Shown: one piece after another, positions 9,217 to 17,951 of the stretch
Numbering within the stretch: position 1 is the first letter of the stretch
Layout: every line of letters starts with the position of its first letter
Assembly (NCBI GenBank): GCA_002428445.1
Contig: DIWJ01000026.1
Span: 5,039 to 69,038, forward strand
Source of the DNA: Syntrophaceae bacterium UBA6109
Lineage (GTDB): Bacteria; Desulfobacterota; Syntrophia; Syntrophales; UBA6109
Length of the DNA: 64,000 nt
Direction: 5' to 3'
The notes under the pieces: generated by a model
The model's database searches: none
Seen by the model: only the letters and a program-made list of their open reading frames with translations
What the model was told of the DNA's origin: nothing
Position numbers and translations under genes: made by a program

Positions 9217-9831
9217 ATGAAATTCCTGAGACGTCTCTACGACTGGGTCCTCCACTGGGCCGAGACACCCTACGGCGCGCCGGCCCTCTTTGTCCTGTCC
9301 TTTGCGGAGTCCTCCTTCTTTCCCATTCCGCCCGATCCCCTGCTCATCGCGCTGGTTCTGGGATCCTCGTCCAAGGCCTTCCGCTTCGCAGCTGCCTGTA
9401 CCATGGCGTCCGTTCTCGGAGCCCTCTTCGGCTACGCCATCGGCTACTATGTCTGGTGGGAGGGCACGGATTCCTTTTCCCCGATCGCCCTGTTCTTCTT
9501 CGACAACGTGCCGGGATTTTCCGTTGAGTTGTTCCGCTACATCCAAGGGCTCTTCGAAAAGTGGAATTTCTGGATCGTCTTCACCGCCGGTTTCACCCCT
9601 ATCCCGTACAAGGTCTTCACCGTCTCCGGCGGGGCCTTCGCCGTGAACCTGCCCATGTTCGTCATCGCCTCGGTCATCAGCCGGGGGGCGCGGTTTTTCC
9701 TGGTGGCATTCCTGATCTGGAAGTTCGGCGCCCAGATCAAGGAATTCATCGACCGCTATTTCAATGCGCTGGCCATCCTTTTCACGATCCTGCTGATCGG
9801 CGGCTTTGCCGTCATCAAGTACGTCCTCTGA
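9217..9831 (+). CDS. DedA/YqaA-family membrane protein
   Basis: A 204-residue integral membrane protein of the DedA/SNARE-associated (YqaA) family. About five hydrophobic segments are visible. The family motif appears as FAESSFFPIPPDPLL (about 28-42) and GFTPIPYKVFTVSGGAF (about 127-143). Relatives have been linked to lipid flipping and membrane homeostasis. The ATG at 9217 is preferred because GGGGAAGGAAAA precedes it; the frame is open upstream, but that stretch overlaps the previous gene. Confidence 0.85.
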   Translation: MKFLRRLYDWVLHWAETPYGAPALFVLSFAESSFFPIPPDPLLIALVLGSSSKAFRFAAACTMASVLGALFGYAIGYYVWWEGTDSFSPIALFFFDNVPGFSVELFRYIQGLFEKWNFWIVFTAGFTPIPYKVFTVSGGAFAVNLPMFVIASVISRGARFFLVAFLIWKFGAQIKEFIDRYFNALAILFTILLIGGFAVIKYVL

Positions 9832-9891
9832 CCGGCCGTTGAAGCAGCCGGCCGCCTTTGCCGCCCCCCGTCACAGCCGCCATCACCGCCG

Positions 9892-9921
9892 TTGACAAGA
9901 GATGCGGGCTTGCCCTAGACT
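9892..9921 (+). promoter_or_regulatory. Candidate sigma-70 promoter of the hybrid kinase gene
   Basis: A perfect TTGACA (9892-9897) is followed after 18 bases by TAGACT (9916-9921). The coding start is at 10001, so the leader would be about 70 bases. Confidence 0.5.
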
Positions 9922-10000
9922 GCAGTCGCGATCCGATCCGTCTTCCCGGGCGACGATTGCCGCCCGGCCGCAAACAGGGCATCGATCGAAGGATAACGGC

Positions 10001-11992
10001 ATGATCGATCAAGAAATCCCGAAGCCGCCGCACCGTGAAGAAGTCAGCCTGCTGAAGAAGCGAATCGCCGAACTCGAGCGGCTGGAGGCGGAATACAAGC
10101 GGGCCGAGGCCGCGCTCGCCCAGAGCGAAGAACGTTTCCGCAAAGCCTTCTACACCAGTCCTGATTCCATCAACATCAACCGCCTCGCGGACGGCATGTA
10201 CGTGTCGATCAACGAAGGCTTCCTGCGGATCACCGGCTACACGGAAGAGGAGATTCTCGGAAAAACCTCCCTGGAACTGAACATCTGGGCAGAGAGCGAA
10301 GACCGGCGGAGACTGATCGAGGGCTTGAAAAAAAGCGGGAAGGTGGAGAATCTCGATGCGGCGTTCCGCATGAAGAACGGAGAGTTGCGACACGGGCTGA
10401 TGTCCGCCTCCGTCATCGATCTGAGCGGCGTTCCGCATATCCTGAGCATCACACGGGACATCACCCATCGCAGGCGGATGGAAGACGCCCTGAGGGAAAG
10501 CGAAAAAAAGTTCCGCGATCTGGCGGAACTGCTCCCGCAGGGGGTCTACGAAGCGAACGGGCAGGGCCGTCTCACCTATGCGAACCGCTTCGGCCTCGAC
10601 CTCTTTGGTTATACGCAGGAAGAGCTGGAGAAGGGTCTGGCGGCGGCCGATTTTATTGCCCTCCGCGATCGTGCAAAAGCGATCGAGACCATGGCCCGCA
10701 TCATGCGGGGAAGACCGGGAAAAGTCGCCGAATACCTGGCCGTGCGGAAGAATGGAGAAGAATTCCCTGTCCTCATCCATTCGATCCCGATCCTGAAAGA
10801 CGGCCGGACGCTGGGAATTCGCGGCATCATCGTCGATATCACCGGCCGCAAGCGATTGGAGGCCCAGCTGCTCCAGGCTCAGAAACTGGAAGCCATCGGC
10901 ACCCTCGCCGGGGGCATCGCCCACGATTTCAACAACCTGCTCATGGGAATCCAGGGAAACATGGCGCTCATGGCGATGGAACTCGATGAACACCATCCGC
11001 ACCGCGAGCGCCTGTCTCTCATCGAAGATTATGTAAAAAGGGGGGCGGGCCTGACTCGGCAACTCCTGGGGTTTGCGAGGGGGGGCCGGTACGAGATCCA
11101 TCCCGCCGACATGAACAAGATCGTCTCCAAAACCGCAACTATGTTCGGAAGGCCCCAGAAGGAGATCTCCATCCACTGCAAGCTCGAGACGGACATCCGG
11201 ATGGTGGAAGCGGACGAAGGACAGATGGAACAGGTGTTTCTGAATCTTTTCGTCAACTCCTGGCAGGCCATGCCGGATGGCGGGGAGATCTACCTGGAAA
11301 CGCGCAACGTGTGCCTCGACGATGCGTTCACCCGCCCTTTCTCGAACCCGTCCGGGGCTTACGTCAAGGTCGCCGTCACCGACACCGGCATCGGCATGGA
11401 TGAAGAAACAAAACGGCGGATCTTCGATCCCTTCTTCACAACCAAGGAAGTGGGCATGGGAACCGGCCTGGGTCTCGCGATGGTGTACGGCATCGTCAAG
11501 GGCCATGGCGGGATGATCGATGTCGAGAGCGAACCCGGCCGCGGCACGACCGTCAACATCTACCTCCCGGCTTCGGGAAAGGAGGCCCCGGCGGAGAAAC
11601 CGGCGGCCCCCAGCATCCGGAAAGGGACGGGGACGATCCTGCTCGTGGACGATGAGGAGATGATCCGGAACATCGGCACGGAAATGCTCGAATTTCTCGG
11701 CTATCGGGTGTACGCCGCCGGCGGCGGCGAAGAGGCGGGCGCCATCTATCAGGACGGGAAAGACGAAATCGACATGGTGATCCATGACCTTATCATGCCC
11801 CGGATCTCCGGCGTGGAAACCTTCGATCGCCTCCGCGCGATCCGTCCCGACGTCCGGGTCCTTCTCTCCAGCGGGTACAGTGTCGACGGCCAGGCGCAGA
11901 AGCTCCTGGAGCGGGGCTGCAGGGGGTTCCTCCAAAAGCCCTTTCGCCTGGAAGAACTGTCGCAGAGGATCCAGCAGGTGCTGAACGAATGA
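10001..11992 (+). CDS. Hybrid PAS sensor histidine kinase with receiver domain
   Basis: A 663-residue cytoplasmic signalling protein. It has an N-terminal coiled coil, two PAS domains (about 40-165 and 170-285), then the phosphoacceptor helix GGIAHDFNNLL (about 305-315). The ATPase domain carries an N box, DTGIGM and GTGLGLAMVYGI. A receiver domain ends the protein (about 545-660), with acidic pocket VDDEE and phosphoacceptor Asp in VIHDLIMP. GAAGGAT 7 bases before the ATG fixes the start. No transmembrane segment is seen and no partner regulator gene is adjacent, so the receiver may pass phosphate to a distant partner. Confidence 0.9.
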   Translation: MIDQEIPKPPHREEVSLLKKRIAELERLEAEYKRAEAALAQSEERFRKAFYTSPDSININRLADGMYVSINEGFLRITGYTEEEILGKTSLELNIWAESEDRRRLIEGLKKSGKVENLDAAFRMKNGELRHGLMSASVIDLSGVPHILSITRDITHRRRMEDALRESEKKFRDLAELLPQGVYEANGQGRLTYANRFGLDLFGYTQEELEKGLAAADFIALRDRAKAIETMARIMRGRPGKVAEYLAVRKNGEEFPVLIHSIPILKDGRTLGIRGIIVDITGRKRLEAQLLQAQKLEAIGTLAGGIAHDFNNLLMGIQGNMALMAMELDEHHPHRERLSLIEDYVKRGAGLTRQLLGFARGGRYEIHPADMNKIVSKTATMFGRPQKEISIHCKLETDIRMVEADEGQMEQVFLNLFVNSWQAMPDGGEIYLETRNVCLDDAFTRPFSNPSGAYVKVAVTDTGIGMDEETKRRIFDPFFTTKEVGMGTGLGLAMVYGIVKGHGGMIDVESEPGRGTTVNIYLPASGKEAPAEKPAAPSIRKGTGTILLVDDEEMIRNIGTEMLEFLGYRVYAAGGGEEAGAIYQDGKDEIDMVIHDLIMPRISGVETFDRLRAIRPDVRVLLSSGYSVDGQAQKLLERGCRGFLQKPFRLEELSQRIQQVLNE

Positions 11993-12027
11993 CGTCCGCT
12001 GCGCCACGATCAGCACGGAGGAAGTTC

Positions 12028-12057
12028 TTTACAAAGGATTCTTTTTTTCAGTATATT
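12028..12057 (+). promoter_or_regulatory. Candidate sigma-70 promoter
   Basis: TTTACA (12028-12033) is followed after 18 bases by TATATT (12052-12057). The T-rich spacer would also suit an UP-like or bendable region. The next coding start is at 12129. Confidence 0.5.
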
Positions 12058-12128
12058 CCTCCCCGGCGAATCTGTCCGCGGACCAAGAGGTTCCCATGAG
12101 GTTCCGGCTTTCCTTTGGAGGTTGTTCC

Positions 12129-13274
12129 ATGCCCCGTCATCGCACGATCATTTCCGCGCTGCTTCTTGCGTTCTTTGTTGGTGGCGTCTCCGACGGCATC
12201 GGACAGCAGCAGAAGTGCATCGACGCCGACGGTGAGGCGACCATCGTCAACAACGACGTCCCCTCGGCGAGGATGGAGGCCGTGGCCCGCGCGAAATGGT
12301 CGGCGATCGAGCAGACCGTGGGCGCCGAGGTCAAGGCCCAGAGCTTCGTGCAGAATTTCGCCCTTGTGGAGGACGTCATCAAGACGCAGGTCGGCGGCGT
12401 GGTGAAGAGCTACAAGACGCTCGGCGAGGAAAGGCAGGGAGATACCTTCCGGGTGAAGATCAACGCCTGCATCGAACCGCTCAAGGCCCAGCAGGCCGTC
12501 TCGGCCCTGGCGCTCAACAACTCCGTCGCCGTCTTCATCCCCGCGCGCAAGCCGAACACCGCCCAGGGAAAGGACGAGTACGAGGAGACGAATATCCTCT
12601 CCGAGACCCTGATCGGCAAACTTGCCGGCCAGAACTACACCGTCGTCGACGTCGCACCGACCCAGGCGGTGGATGCGGCGGAGATCGAGAAGGCCGTCCG
12701 GACCGGCAGCACGCTCGCCGTTCGCAGCATGATGTACAAGTTCCTCTCGAACCTGATCGTCATCGGCAAGATCGACTACACGATTTCGACGAAGAAGGGA
12801 GAGGACATCGGCTACGGCCTCTCCATGCCCTTCAACAATGTGACCGTCCGCCTCACCTACCGCATCGTCGCCAAGAACAACAAGACGGGAAACATGGAGA
12901 TCCTTACGGCCGGCACGGAGGACGCACGGGGCATCGCGCGCAGCGTTGAGGACGCCACCGCCCAGGGCCTCAAGAACCTGGCGGAAAAGATCAGTCCCGC
13001 CATCCTCGACAAGGCGGCCCAGTATATTCAGGGGAACACGAAGAACGTGCGGATCAAGGTCAACGGCGTGGCCGATCTCGATACAAACCTGGATGTCAAG
13101 AACCTGCTTTCGAACACCGTCTGGGTGACGGACGTCCGGGAACAGGGGATGGGCGAATTCACGGTCGGCTATCCCGAAAACACCTTGTATCTGGCCAACA
13201 GCATGAAGCAGAAGGGAAACTTCAGCGTCGTCAATTTTTCGCCCTATTCCATAACGTTCGAGTACCGCAGGTAG
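12129..13274 (+). CDS. Secreted FlgT/LPP20-like protein of unknown function
   Basis: A 381-residue exported protein. After a signal peptide (residues 1-26, ending near GIGQQQ) comes a stretch ARMEAVARAKWSAIEQTVG, typical of the FlgT/LPP20 N-terminal fold, closed by a beta-strand FRVKINACIEP. The central part (about 130-270) looks like the nucleotide-sugar-less Rossmann-like middle region of FlgT-type proteins, and the C-terminal third is unassigned. GGAGG 7 bases upstream supports 12129; an ATG at 12096 also has a possible site. No flagellar genes are nearby. Function unknown. Confidence 0.6.
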   Translation: MPRHRTIISALLLAFFVGGVSDGIGQQQKCIDADGEATIVNNDVPSARMEAVARAKWSAIEQTVGAEVKAQSFVQNFALVEDVIKTQVGGVVKSYKTLGEERQGDTFRVKINACIEPLKAQQAVSALALNNSVAVFIPARKPNTAQGKDEYEETNILSETLIGKLAGQNYTVVDVAPTQAVDAAEIEKAVRTGSTLAVRSMMYKFLSNLIVIGKIDYTISTKKGEDIGYGLSMPFNNVTVRLTYRIVAKNNKTGNMEILTAGTEDARGIARSVEDATAQGLKNLAEKISPAILDKAAQYIQGNTKNVRIKVNGVADLDTNLDVKNLLSNTVWVTDVREQGMGEFTVGYPENTLYLANSMKQKGNFSVVNFSPYSITFEYRR

Positions 13275-13347
13275 CAGCGGAAGGATGTCCGGACGGCCGA
13301 TGGCTGCCCTTTCTTATGACAGGGCATTCTCCGCCGAGACTCCGGCG

Positions 13348-14100
13348 CTATCCCTTCGGCCCCTCCATCCCCTCCAGGAAGGCCAGGACGTTCCTCCCCA
13401 GGACCCTGTGGTTGTAACCGCCTTCCAGGATGCCGAAGCAGCCGCCGCCGTTTCTCACCGCCGCCTCCCGCACCATGGTTCCGAGCTGGCGGTAGTCCTC
13501 CGTCGTCAGCAGGCCGCCCCAGTCCTCTTCGTGGTTGTCGAAGCCGGCGGAGACGCCGATGATGTCGGCGGGATGATCGGCGAGCTGCCGGCGGCAGTTT
13601 TTCAGGTATTCATTGCGATCCGCGCTCGCCGGGTTATAGATCGTCACGTATCCCCGTTGCCCGAGGATGTTCACATTGCCGTCTCCGACGTGGAGGTCGA
13701 AATCCAGGATAAAGGCTTTTGAAATCCGGTTTCCCCGTTTCAGTTTTTCCAGGGCGACCGCCATGTTGTTGAAATAGCAGAATCCCCAGGCGTTGCCCGC
13801 CGAGGCGTGGTGGCCGGGAGGACGGATCAGGGCGAAGCAGGGCTCCGCAAGGCCGATGGCCGCCGCCTGAATGGCGCCCCCGGCCGCAAGCGCCGCGATT
13901 TCGTAGACACCCTCGGCCGCCACGCGGGCGCTGTGCGAAGCCGTGTGGACGGCGGCGATGTCCTCCGCCGAGGCGGAGACGGCATCGACGAGGGTCACCC
14001 TGCCGCGGAGAACCCGGAGGACCGCCTCCATCCGCCCGTAGGCGGCGGCCGGATCACTGCTGTAGGACTGGTGAAAATCCTCGGAAAATACCACCTTCAT
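13348..14100 (-). CDS. HDAC-superfamily (AcuC/acetylpolyamine amidohydrolase-like) deacetylase
   Basis: A 250-residue zinc-dependent deacetylase of the class I/II arginase-fold superfamily. The catalytic RPPGHHA, the GFCYFNN loop, the zinc ligands in DFDLHVGDG and the later GFDNHEED are visible. The protein is short for the family, which usually runs 300-370 residues, mainly through missing N-terminal parts. Possible substrates include acetyl-lysine, acetylated polyamines or acetoin-related targets. It is the last gene of an operon that begins with a sirtuin, so two unrelated deacylases are co-expressed. Confidence 0.82.
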   Translation of the reverse strand: MKVVFSEDFHQSYSSDPAAAYGRMEAVLRVLRGRVTLVDAVSASAEDIAAVHTASHSARVAAEGVYEIAALAAGGAIQAAAIGLAEPCFALIRPPGHHASAGNAWGFCYFNNMAVALEKLKRGNRISKAFILDFDLHVGDGNVNILGQRGYVTIYNPASADRNEYLKNCRRQLADHPADIIGVSAGFDNHEEDWGGLLTTEDYRQLGTMVREAAVRNGGGCFGILEGGYNHRVLGRNVLAFLEGMEGPKG

Positions 14101-14123
14101 CTTCGAACCTCTTCAAATCCCGT

Positions 14124-14570
14124 CTATTCTTCGGATCCCGCCGGCGCGGTGAAGCCGATCGCCCGAAGCAGTTGCAGTGTCGTCGGCGACAGGTCAACCC
14201 CGGCCAGCTCTTCGGGAGAAAACCAGCGGGCCTCCAGCGCATCGTCGCCGCCCCTGGGTTCCCCCGAGAGATACTCGGCCTCCATATCGACGACGACATA
14301 GTGGAATCGGATCCTTCCCGCCTCGTCGCGCCGTATCGAATCAAAGCTGAGAATCGGCCGCCCCGCGCGGATGACAACGCCGGTTTCCTCGAAGATCTCG
14401 CGCTCCGCGCCTTCCTGCAGCGTTTCGCCGAGTTTCAGGCTGCCGCCCGGGATCGCCCAGAGGTCCTTGTTCGGTTCCACGCCGCGCAGGACGAGGAGCA
14501 CCTTCCCCGCATGAAGGACAATGGCGCCGACGCCGACTCTCGGACTGTCCGGATACTCACGACGAGACAT
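14124..14570 (-). CDS. Nudix hydrolase
   Basis: A 148-residue Nudix hydrolase. The Nudix box reads GSLKLGETLQEGAEREIFEE followed by TGVV, a full match to Gx5Ex7REUxEExGU (about residues 42-64). Such enzymes cleave nucleoside diphosphates linked to another moiety. In this operon, ADP-ribose or O-acetyl-ADP-ribose, products of the neighbouring sirtuin, are attractive but unproven substrates. Its start overlaps the end of the NRDE gene by 14 bases. Confidence 0.9.
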   Translation of the reverse strand: MSRREYPDSPRVGVGAIVLHAGKVLLVLRGVEPNKDLWAIPGGSLKLGETLQEGAEREIFEETGVVIRAGRPILSFDSIRRDEAGRIRFHYVVVDMEAEYLSGEPRGGDDALEARWFSPEELAGVDLSPTTLQLLRAIGFTAPAGSEE

Positions 14571-15360
14571 GCCGTTTCACCTTTCCGCCCTCCGCACGCC
14601 CGCCGACCTCGACAGTCAGGTCCACGGTCATCCAGGGCTGCCCCTGCGCGTCGAACGATCGCTCGACAAACCTGGTGCGGCCGTTGCGCCCCACCAGGAC
14701 CACCGTGGAAGAGCGCGTGCCGTACTGCGGGCTTGCGATGAAGCGCGATGAGAGCAGTCTTTCCCATTCGGTTCCGACGCCGGTATCGGGAAGGCGGTCG
14801 TCCGTTGCCGGGCGGCGGTCCTCCAGAACCTGGAAGATGTCCTCCACATCCGGATCTGTTTCGGCCAATGCGCCGGCAAGATCCCGCTTGCCTTCCGTCA
14901 CCTTCTGCCAGTCGGTGTCGAGCAGGCGGTTGGACAAGCCGTACAGGCCGGCCTTCAATTCCTGCCTCCGGCCGCGGTTCGAATAATAGTGAAGGGCGTC
15001 CCCGTTTCCGACGAGGAGACTGAACCCGTTGTAGCGGTCCGCCGAAGGGGCGATGCGATCTAGGTAGGTGGCGGGCGGCTCGGATCCCAGGAGAAATTCA
15101 CTCACCAGGGCGCCGCGCGACGGTGCGCCGGTCTTCAGGGAGGCCGGATCGCGGTAATTGGTGACGGCCGCGAACCGTCCCCCCGTCGTAATCCCGAGCC
15201 ATGTACCCCCGCCGCGGAGATCGCGGCCCGCCAGAACATGGGGGGCTTCCTCCCACGGTTCGGCCGCCGCGCTCGGCCGCTCGTGGAACTCGTCACGGTT
15301 GGCCGCAACAATGAGATCATACCGGGGATGGTTCCGCCACGCGAAGAGGATCAGGCACAT
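14557..15360 (-). CDS. NRDE (TANGO2-like) family protein
   Basis: A 267-residue protein of the NRDE/TANGO2 family, recognised by the N-terminal MCLILFAW and AANRDEFHERP, with Cys2 as the likely N-terminal nucleophile residue. The family resembles Ntn-type hydrolases and its biochemical role is not settled. It starts 1 base after the sirtuin stop codon and overlaps the Nudix gene, so the four genes 16144-13348 form a tight operon. Confidence 0.85.
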   Translation of the reverse strand: MCLILFAWRNHPRYDLIVAANRDEFHERPSAAAEPWEEAPHVLAGRDLRGGGTWLGITTGGRFAAVTNYRDPASLKTGAPSRGALVSEFLLGSEPPATYLDRIAPSADRYNGFSLLVGNGDALHYYSNRGRRQELKAGLYGLSNRLLDTDWQKVTEGKRDLAGALAETDPDVEDIFQVLEDRRPATDDRLPDTGVGTEWERLLSSRFIASPQYGTRSSTVVLVGRNGRTRFVERSFDAQGQPWMTVDLTVEVGGRAEGGKVKRHVSS

Positions 15361-15361
15361 G

Positions 15362-16144
15362 TCAAACCGCCGCCTCCTTAAGCGCCGCCAGAATCCGGCT
15401 CATCCCCTCCCCCGCCTCGGCCCGGATCACGACGTCGGCATCGGCGTCGTAGGGCGTCTCGTCGCGGTTGAGAATGACGAGTCGCGCCCCCGATTTCTTT
15501 GCGTACAGAGGGATATAGGCCGCCGGATAGACCACGAGCGAGGAGCCGATAACGATCAGGAGGTCGCAGTGGGCGGCACGCTCATTGGCCATGCTGAGCG
15601 CCTGAAATGGAAGAGACTCGCCGAAGAAGACGACGTCCGGCTTGAGAATTCCTCCGCACCGCCCGCAGGCGGGGACATCCGGGGAGTCGGCATGCATCTC
15701 CAGGACGGATTCGAGCCGGCAGACTGCGCCGCAACCGAGGCACCGGAGGCGGTTCATGTTGCCGTGCAGTTCGAAGACGCGGGACGGATCATTGCCGGCC
15801 TTCTGGTGAAGGTTGTCGACGTTCTGCGTGATCACGCAGACCAGCTTCCCCATCCGCTCGAGCTCGACGACGGCGTAGTGGGCGGCATTGGGACTGGCGT
15901 TCGCAAAGAGCCCTCCTTCCAGGAGGATTCGCCACTGTTTTCGCCGCGTCTCGGGGCTGCTCAGGAATTTCTCGATCGTGAAATCCTCGGGGTCGAAGCG
16001 CGTCCAGATCCCCCCGGGACTGCGGAAATCAGGGATCCCCGACTCCGTGCTCACGCCTGCGCCGGTGAAGACGACAACGCGGCTCGCCCCGCGGATCAAC
16101 TCCGCAACCTTCGCGATCGCCGACTCCCTTGCTTCCTGCGTCAT
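15362..16144 (-). CDS. NAD-dependent protein deacylase, Sir2 family
   Basis: A 260-residue sirtuin. The NAD-binding GAGVSTESGIPDFRS (about 30-44), TQNVDNLHQKAG (about 105-116), catalytic His in ELHGN and two CxxC zinc pairs (CLGC and CGRC) are all intact. Sirtuins remove acyl groups from lysines and release nicotinamide and O-acyl-ADP-ribose. ATG 16144 is taken; an in-frame GTG at 16153 is possible because GGAGG sits just before it. It leads the operon that also encodes an HDAC-like enzyme. Confidence 0.92.
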   Translation of the reverse strand: MTQEARESAIAKVAELIRGASRVVVFTGAGVSTESGIPDFRSPGGIWTRFDPEDFTIEKFLSSPETRRKQWRILLEGGLFANASPNAAHYAVVELERMGKLVCVITQNVDNLHQKAGNDPSRVFELHGNMNRLRCLGCGAVCRLESVLEMHADSPDVPACGRCGGILKPDVVFFGESLPFQALSMANERAAHCDLLIVIGSSLVVYPAAYIPLYAKKSGARLVILNRDETPYDADADVVIRAEAGEGMSRILAALKEAAV

Positions 16145-16535
16145 GCCCCTCACGGCCCTCCGGAATACCGATCGAGCGTAGTTCTCCAGATGTCATTGAG
16201 GCTACATCATTCAAGTGAAAAACTCAAAGTGAAAGGCAATTTCCACCATACTGAGACACAACAGAGGCATGCACCCTGGCTCTTACAAAAATCGTCGCAC
16301 ACAGCCACGGCCCTGCCGCCGATACTGACACGGAATTGTTTGATGCCTCTACACAACCATCAGAAGGATCGTCCACGAGTACGACATCGTGTTGTTACAA
16401 TTGATTTTCACGATTCTTGACGGCTTGAAGACGAAACGGCCAAGATGGTCTGAAGCGCGGATCAGTCCATCTTGGTCGTCTCTATTGCCTGAATTTCATT
16501 CAGCAGGCAATCGGCCCGCTTCGATTGGTGTTCAC
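16145..16535. other. Intergenic boundary between the deacetylase operon and the A+T-rich island
   Basis: No gene is recognised here. A minus-strand frame of about 47 codons ending at 16231 (last residues GGNCLSL) matches nothing I know. Base composition falls sharply in this stretch relative to 13-16 kb. It holds the long hairpin at 16438-16477 and no transposase remnant or target-site duplication that I can see. Confidence 0.5.
16438..16477. other. Long imperfect hairpin after the lyase operon
   Basis: GGCCAAGATGGTCTGA pairs with TCAGTCCATCTTGGTC across an 8-base loop, with one mismatch and one G-T pair. It lies about 60 bases downstream of the last lyase stop codon (minus strand). There is no good T-run after it on the minus strand, so it may be a processing or stability element, or a weak terminator. 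Confidence 0.35.
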
Positions 16536-17882
16536 TTATTCTTGAATTTTTTTGACAACCTCATCAACGACGAGGGAGGAAAGACCTGTATAAGAAACCG
16601 GGTCGCAGAGTTTTCGGATTTCTTCCCGCTTCAAATGTTTCCGAACGACTTCATGTTCCAGCAATGCCTCTTCCAATGTTTTTTCTTCTTTCCAGGCTTT
16701 CCTGGTTACATCGACAATGATTTCATGAGCGTTTTCCTTCCCGACTAAATTACCCAAGGCCATCATAACATTTTCGGCATTAATCATGCCTTTTGAAAGG
16801 AGAAGGTTCCTCAACATGTTTTCCGGATAAACGTGAAGCCCCTCCGTCAAAAGTTTCACATTATGAAGGATTGCGCTCATGAACAGACATCCTTCGGGAA
16901 TAATGATGAATTCTGCATACCATGTACTGAGATTTCTTTCATCTAATGTTTCCAGCGATTCAGTCATTACATGTGCATATCCACGGAGAATCCTCGTCAA
17001 CGCTATGGAAGGTTCGCTTAGGATGGGGTTGATTTTCTGAGGCATTGTGCTGCTGCCGATATGCCCTGCCGGCGTTGGCTCAGATATTTCCTGAATTTCG
17101 GGTCTCATGAGAATCAGCACCTGTTGAAGAATTTTACTGAGTGAGGAGGCTGTAAGAGCCAGTTCATTCATGTATTCTCCAAATCTATCCCTTGCTGCAT
17201 GCCAGCAGGTGTTTGGAACGTTCAGCCCCAGACGTTTCAAGGTTTGCCTTTGAACTTCAAAACCCTTCTCGCCGAACGTCGCAAATGTGCCTACCGCCCC
17301 CGTGATATTTCCAGTTAAGAGTCTTTCCTTCATCCCATTCAGCCTTTGCAGGCTCCGATCCACTTCATCCAGCCAAATCGCCACCTTGAATCCGAATGTA
17401 ATGGGAACTGCATGCACGATGTGCGTTCGTCCTGCCATAGGCGTATCTTTGTATTTCACTGCAAGCTTGATCAAATTCTTTTTAATGATTTCCAGATCCG
17501 CAACAATCAAATTGTATGCATCTCTTACCAACAGAACCATTGCCGTGTCGTGGACATCTTGAGTTGTTACACCCAAGTGAATGTATTGGCCGGCAGGCCC
17601 AATTTTCTTCGCCCAGCTCTTTGTGATAGCCAGCAGGAAATGGCCGGTCCGCGCCACAATTTCTTTTGATTCTGTCAAGTCGACATAATCCAAATTGGCT
17701 TTCTTAATGATATCCCGTGCAATATCCTGAGGAATTAGACCAAGCTCTGCCTCGGCTGCCGCCAGGGCCGCCTCAACATCGAAGATCTTCTGAATATAGT
17801 TCTTTTCCTCATATACAGCGCGCATCTCAGGGGTTGACAACGATCCGCCAAAAAGTACGCTATCTAACAGACTTACGCTCAT
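16536..17882 (-). CDS. Fumarase/adenylosuccinate-lyase superfamily lyase (paralogue A)
   Basis: A 448-residue lyase of the superfamily that removes fumarate-like products by C-N or C-O elimination. The signature GSSTMPQKINP (catalytic serine loop, about 275-285), the LGVTTQDVHDTA region (about 92-103) and RTHIVHAVPITFG are intact. It resembles the adenylosuccinate lyase/3-carboxymuconate cycloisomerase branch, but its location in a transport and catabolism cluster argues against purine synthesis. GAGGAG 6 bases upstream fixes the ATG. Low G+C like its neighbours. Last gene of the island operon. Confidence 0.82.
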   Translation of the reverse strand: MSVSLLDSVLFGGSLSTPEMRAVYEEKNYIQKIFDVEAALAAAEAELGLIPQDIARDIIKKANLDYVDLTESKEIVARTGHFLLAITKSWAKKIGPAGQYIHLGVTTQDVHDTAMVLLVRDAYNLIVADLEIIKKNLIKLAVKYKDTPMAGRTHIVHAVPITFGFKVAIWLDEVDRSLQRLNGMKERLLTGNITGAVGTFATFGEKGFEVQRQTLKRLGLNVPNTCWHAARDRFGEYMNELALTASSLSKILQQVLILMRPEIQEISEPTPAGHIGSSTMPQKINPILSEPSIALTRILRGYAHVMTESLETLDERNLSTWYAEFIIIPEGCLFMSAILHNVKLLTEGLHVYPENMLRNLLLSKGMINAENVMMALGNLVGKENAHEIIVDVTRKAWKEEKTLEEALLEHEVVRKHLKREEIRKLCDPVSYTGLSSLVVDEVVKKIQE

Positions 17883-17951
17883 ATCGATCTCCTCACAAAT
17901 TTAATTGTCCGTCGAGACAACCATCAACACGAAATGCGATTCCCTCATTTC

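Noticed and set aside
16145..16400. Transposase remnant or insertion site at the island edge
   Set aside because: Short open frames here match no transposase I know, and no terminal repeats or target duplication were seen at either island end.
16536..17882. Assignment of lyase A as housekeeping adenylosuccinate lyase (purB)
   Set aside because: Superfamily motifs fit, but the gene is the last of a TRAP/PrpD catabolic operon with two further paralogues and island-like composition, and no purine gene is near.
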